Assembly (NCBI GenBank): GCA_027484885.1
Contig: JAIXSD010000684.1
Location: 1 to 5,656 of the forward strand
Length of the DNA: 5,656 nucleotides
Direction of reading: 5' to 3'
Source: Rubrivivax sp.
GTDB taxonomy: Bacteria > Pseudomonadota > Gammaproteobacteria > Burkholderiales > Burkholderiaceae_C
Part shown: positions 5,535 to 5,656 of the stretch, piece by piece
How positions within the stretch are numbered: the first letter of the stretch is position 1
Layout of the letters: each line of letters starts with the position of its first letter
Made by a program: the position numbers and the translations under genes
Notes under the pieces: generated by a model
The model's database searches: none
What the model was told of the DNA's origin: nothing
Seen by the model: the letters and a program-made list of their open reading frames with translations, nothing else

Positions 5535-5656
5535 CAACGCGTTGTCGATGATAGTTGGCCTCGAATTCGGCCGGTGGTAGGTAGCCCAGTGGCTCCATCA
5601 ATCGGTGGTGGTTGAACCAAGCCACCCATTCCAGCGTTGCCAGTTCCACCGCCTGC
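5515..5656 (-). CDS. IS3-family transposase (OrfB), C-terminal 46 residues
   Basis: The visible end of a DDE transposase, which cuts and joins the ends of its own element. The residues include LEWVAWFNHHRLMEPLGYLP and then PAEFEANYHRQR, the signature C-terminal segment of IS3-family OrfB proteins (WV-WFN-HR--LGY-PP-E), which follows the catalytic glutamate of the integrase core. The DDE residues themselves and the OrfA frame lie beyond the window, so activity cannot be judged. The stop (TGA) is 12 bp inside the terminal repeat. The 5' end is cut by the window edge, not by a mutation that can be seen here. Confidence 0.93.
   Translation of the reverse strand, partial: QAVELATLEWVAWFNHHRLMEPLGYLPPAEFEANYHRQRVGQAANA

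Larger units (their letters stand above)
5476..5656 (-). mobile_element. End of an IS3-family insertion sequence (continues beyond window)
   Basis: The element is recognised from the C-terminus of its transposase and from a boundary sequence beginning TGAATCGCCCCGG, which has the TGA and GCCCC pattern common at IS3-family ends. The transposase reads outward toward this end, so this is the right end of the element. The 3 bp just outside are GCG (5473-5475), a candidate target duplication to look for at the far end. About 180 bp are visible; the rest lies past the window edge. Confidence 0.8.

Noticed and set aside
1..5656. CRISPR array, tRNA, rRNA, integrase attachment site
   Set aside because: No regularly spaced repeats, no cloverleaf-like sequence with a conserved T-loop, and no tRNA end flanking the insertion element were seen on either strand.

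Overview
The window is very GC-rich and has the composition and codon use of a beta-proteobacterium. The order Burkholderiales is the best guess, but that is inferred from style only and no taxonomic marker gene is present. Nearly all coding is on the minus strand. There are no tRNA or rRNA genes, CRISPR repeats or replication origins that I can see.

Positions 1-3782 (minus) hold most of one large gene, cut at its 3' end by the window edge. Its product is a single-module, membrane-bound non-ribosomal peptide synthetase of the Pls/PosA type, the family that includes the epsilon-poly-L-lysine synthetase of Streptomyces. All core adenylation motifs, a carrier-protein serine site, three pairs of membrane helices and at least two hexapeptide-repeat (left-handed beta-helix-like) domains can be read. 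A third such domain is beginning where the sequence ends. No condensation or thioesterase domain is visible, as expected for this family. The natural product is unknown.

Positions 3783-3949 are non-coding and hold a likely intrinsic terminator on the minus strand, upstream of the synthetase. Positions 3950-5257 (minus) hold four small genes of unknown function: an 85-residue protein, a cysteine-rich zinc-ribbon-like protein whose start lies 2 nt after the stop of the first, a 120-residue acidic protein, and a 90-residue protein with an Ala/Pro-rich linker and a possible helix-turn-helix-like tail. All run toward the synthetase, but the terminator suggests it may be transcribed separately.

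Positions 5258-5475 are a divergent intergenic stretch with a perfect 10-bp inverted repeat, and a short plus-strand reading frame (from 5399) that seems to be cut off by an insertion sequence. Positions 5476-5656 are the end of an IS3-family element: its terminal inverted repeat and the last 46 codons of its transposase on the minus strand. The long open frames opposite the synthetase gene, including one of 977 codons, are GC-bias shadows.
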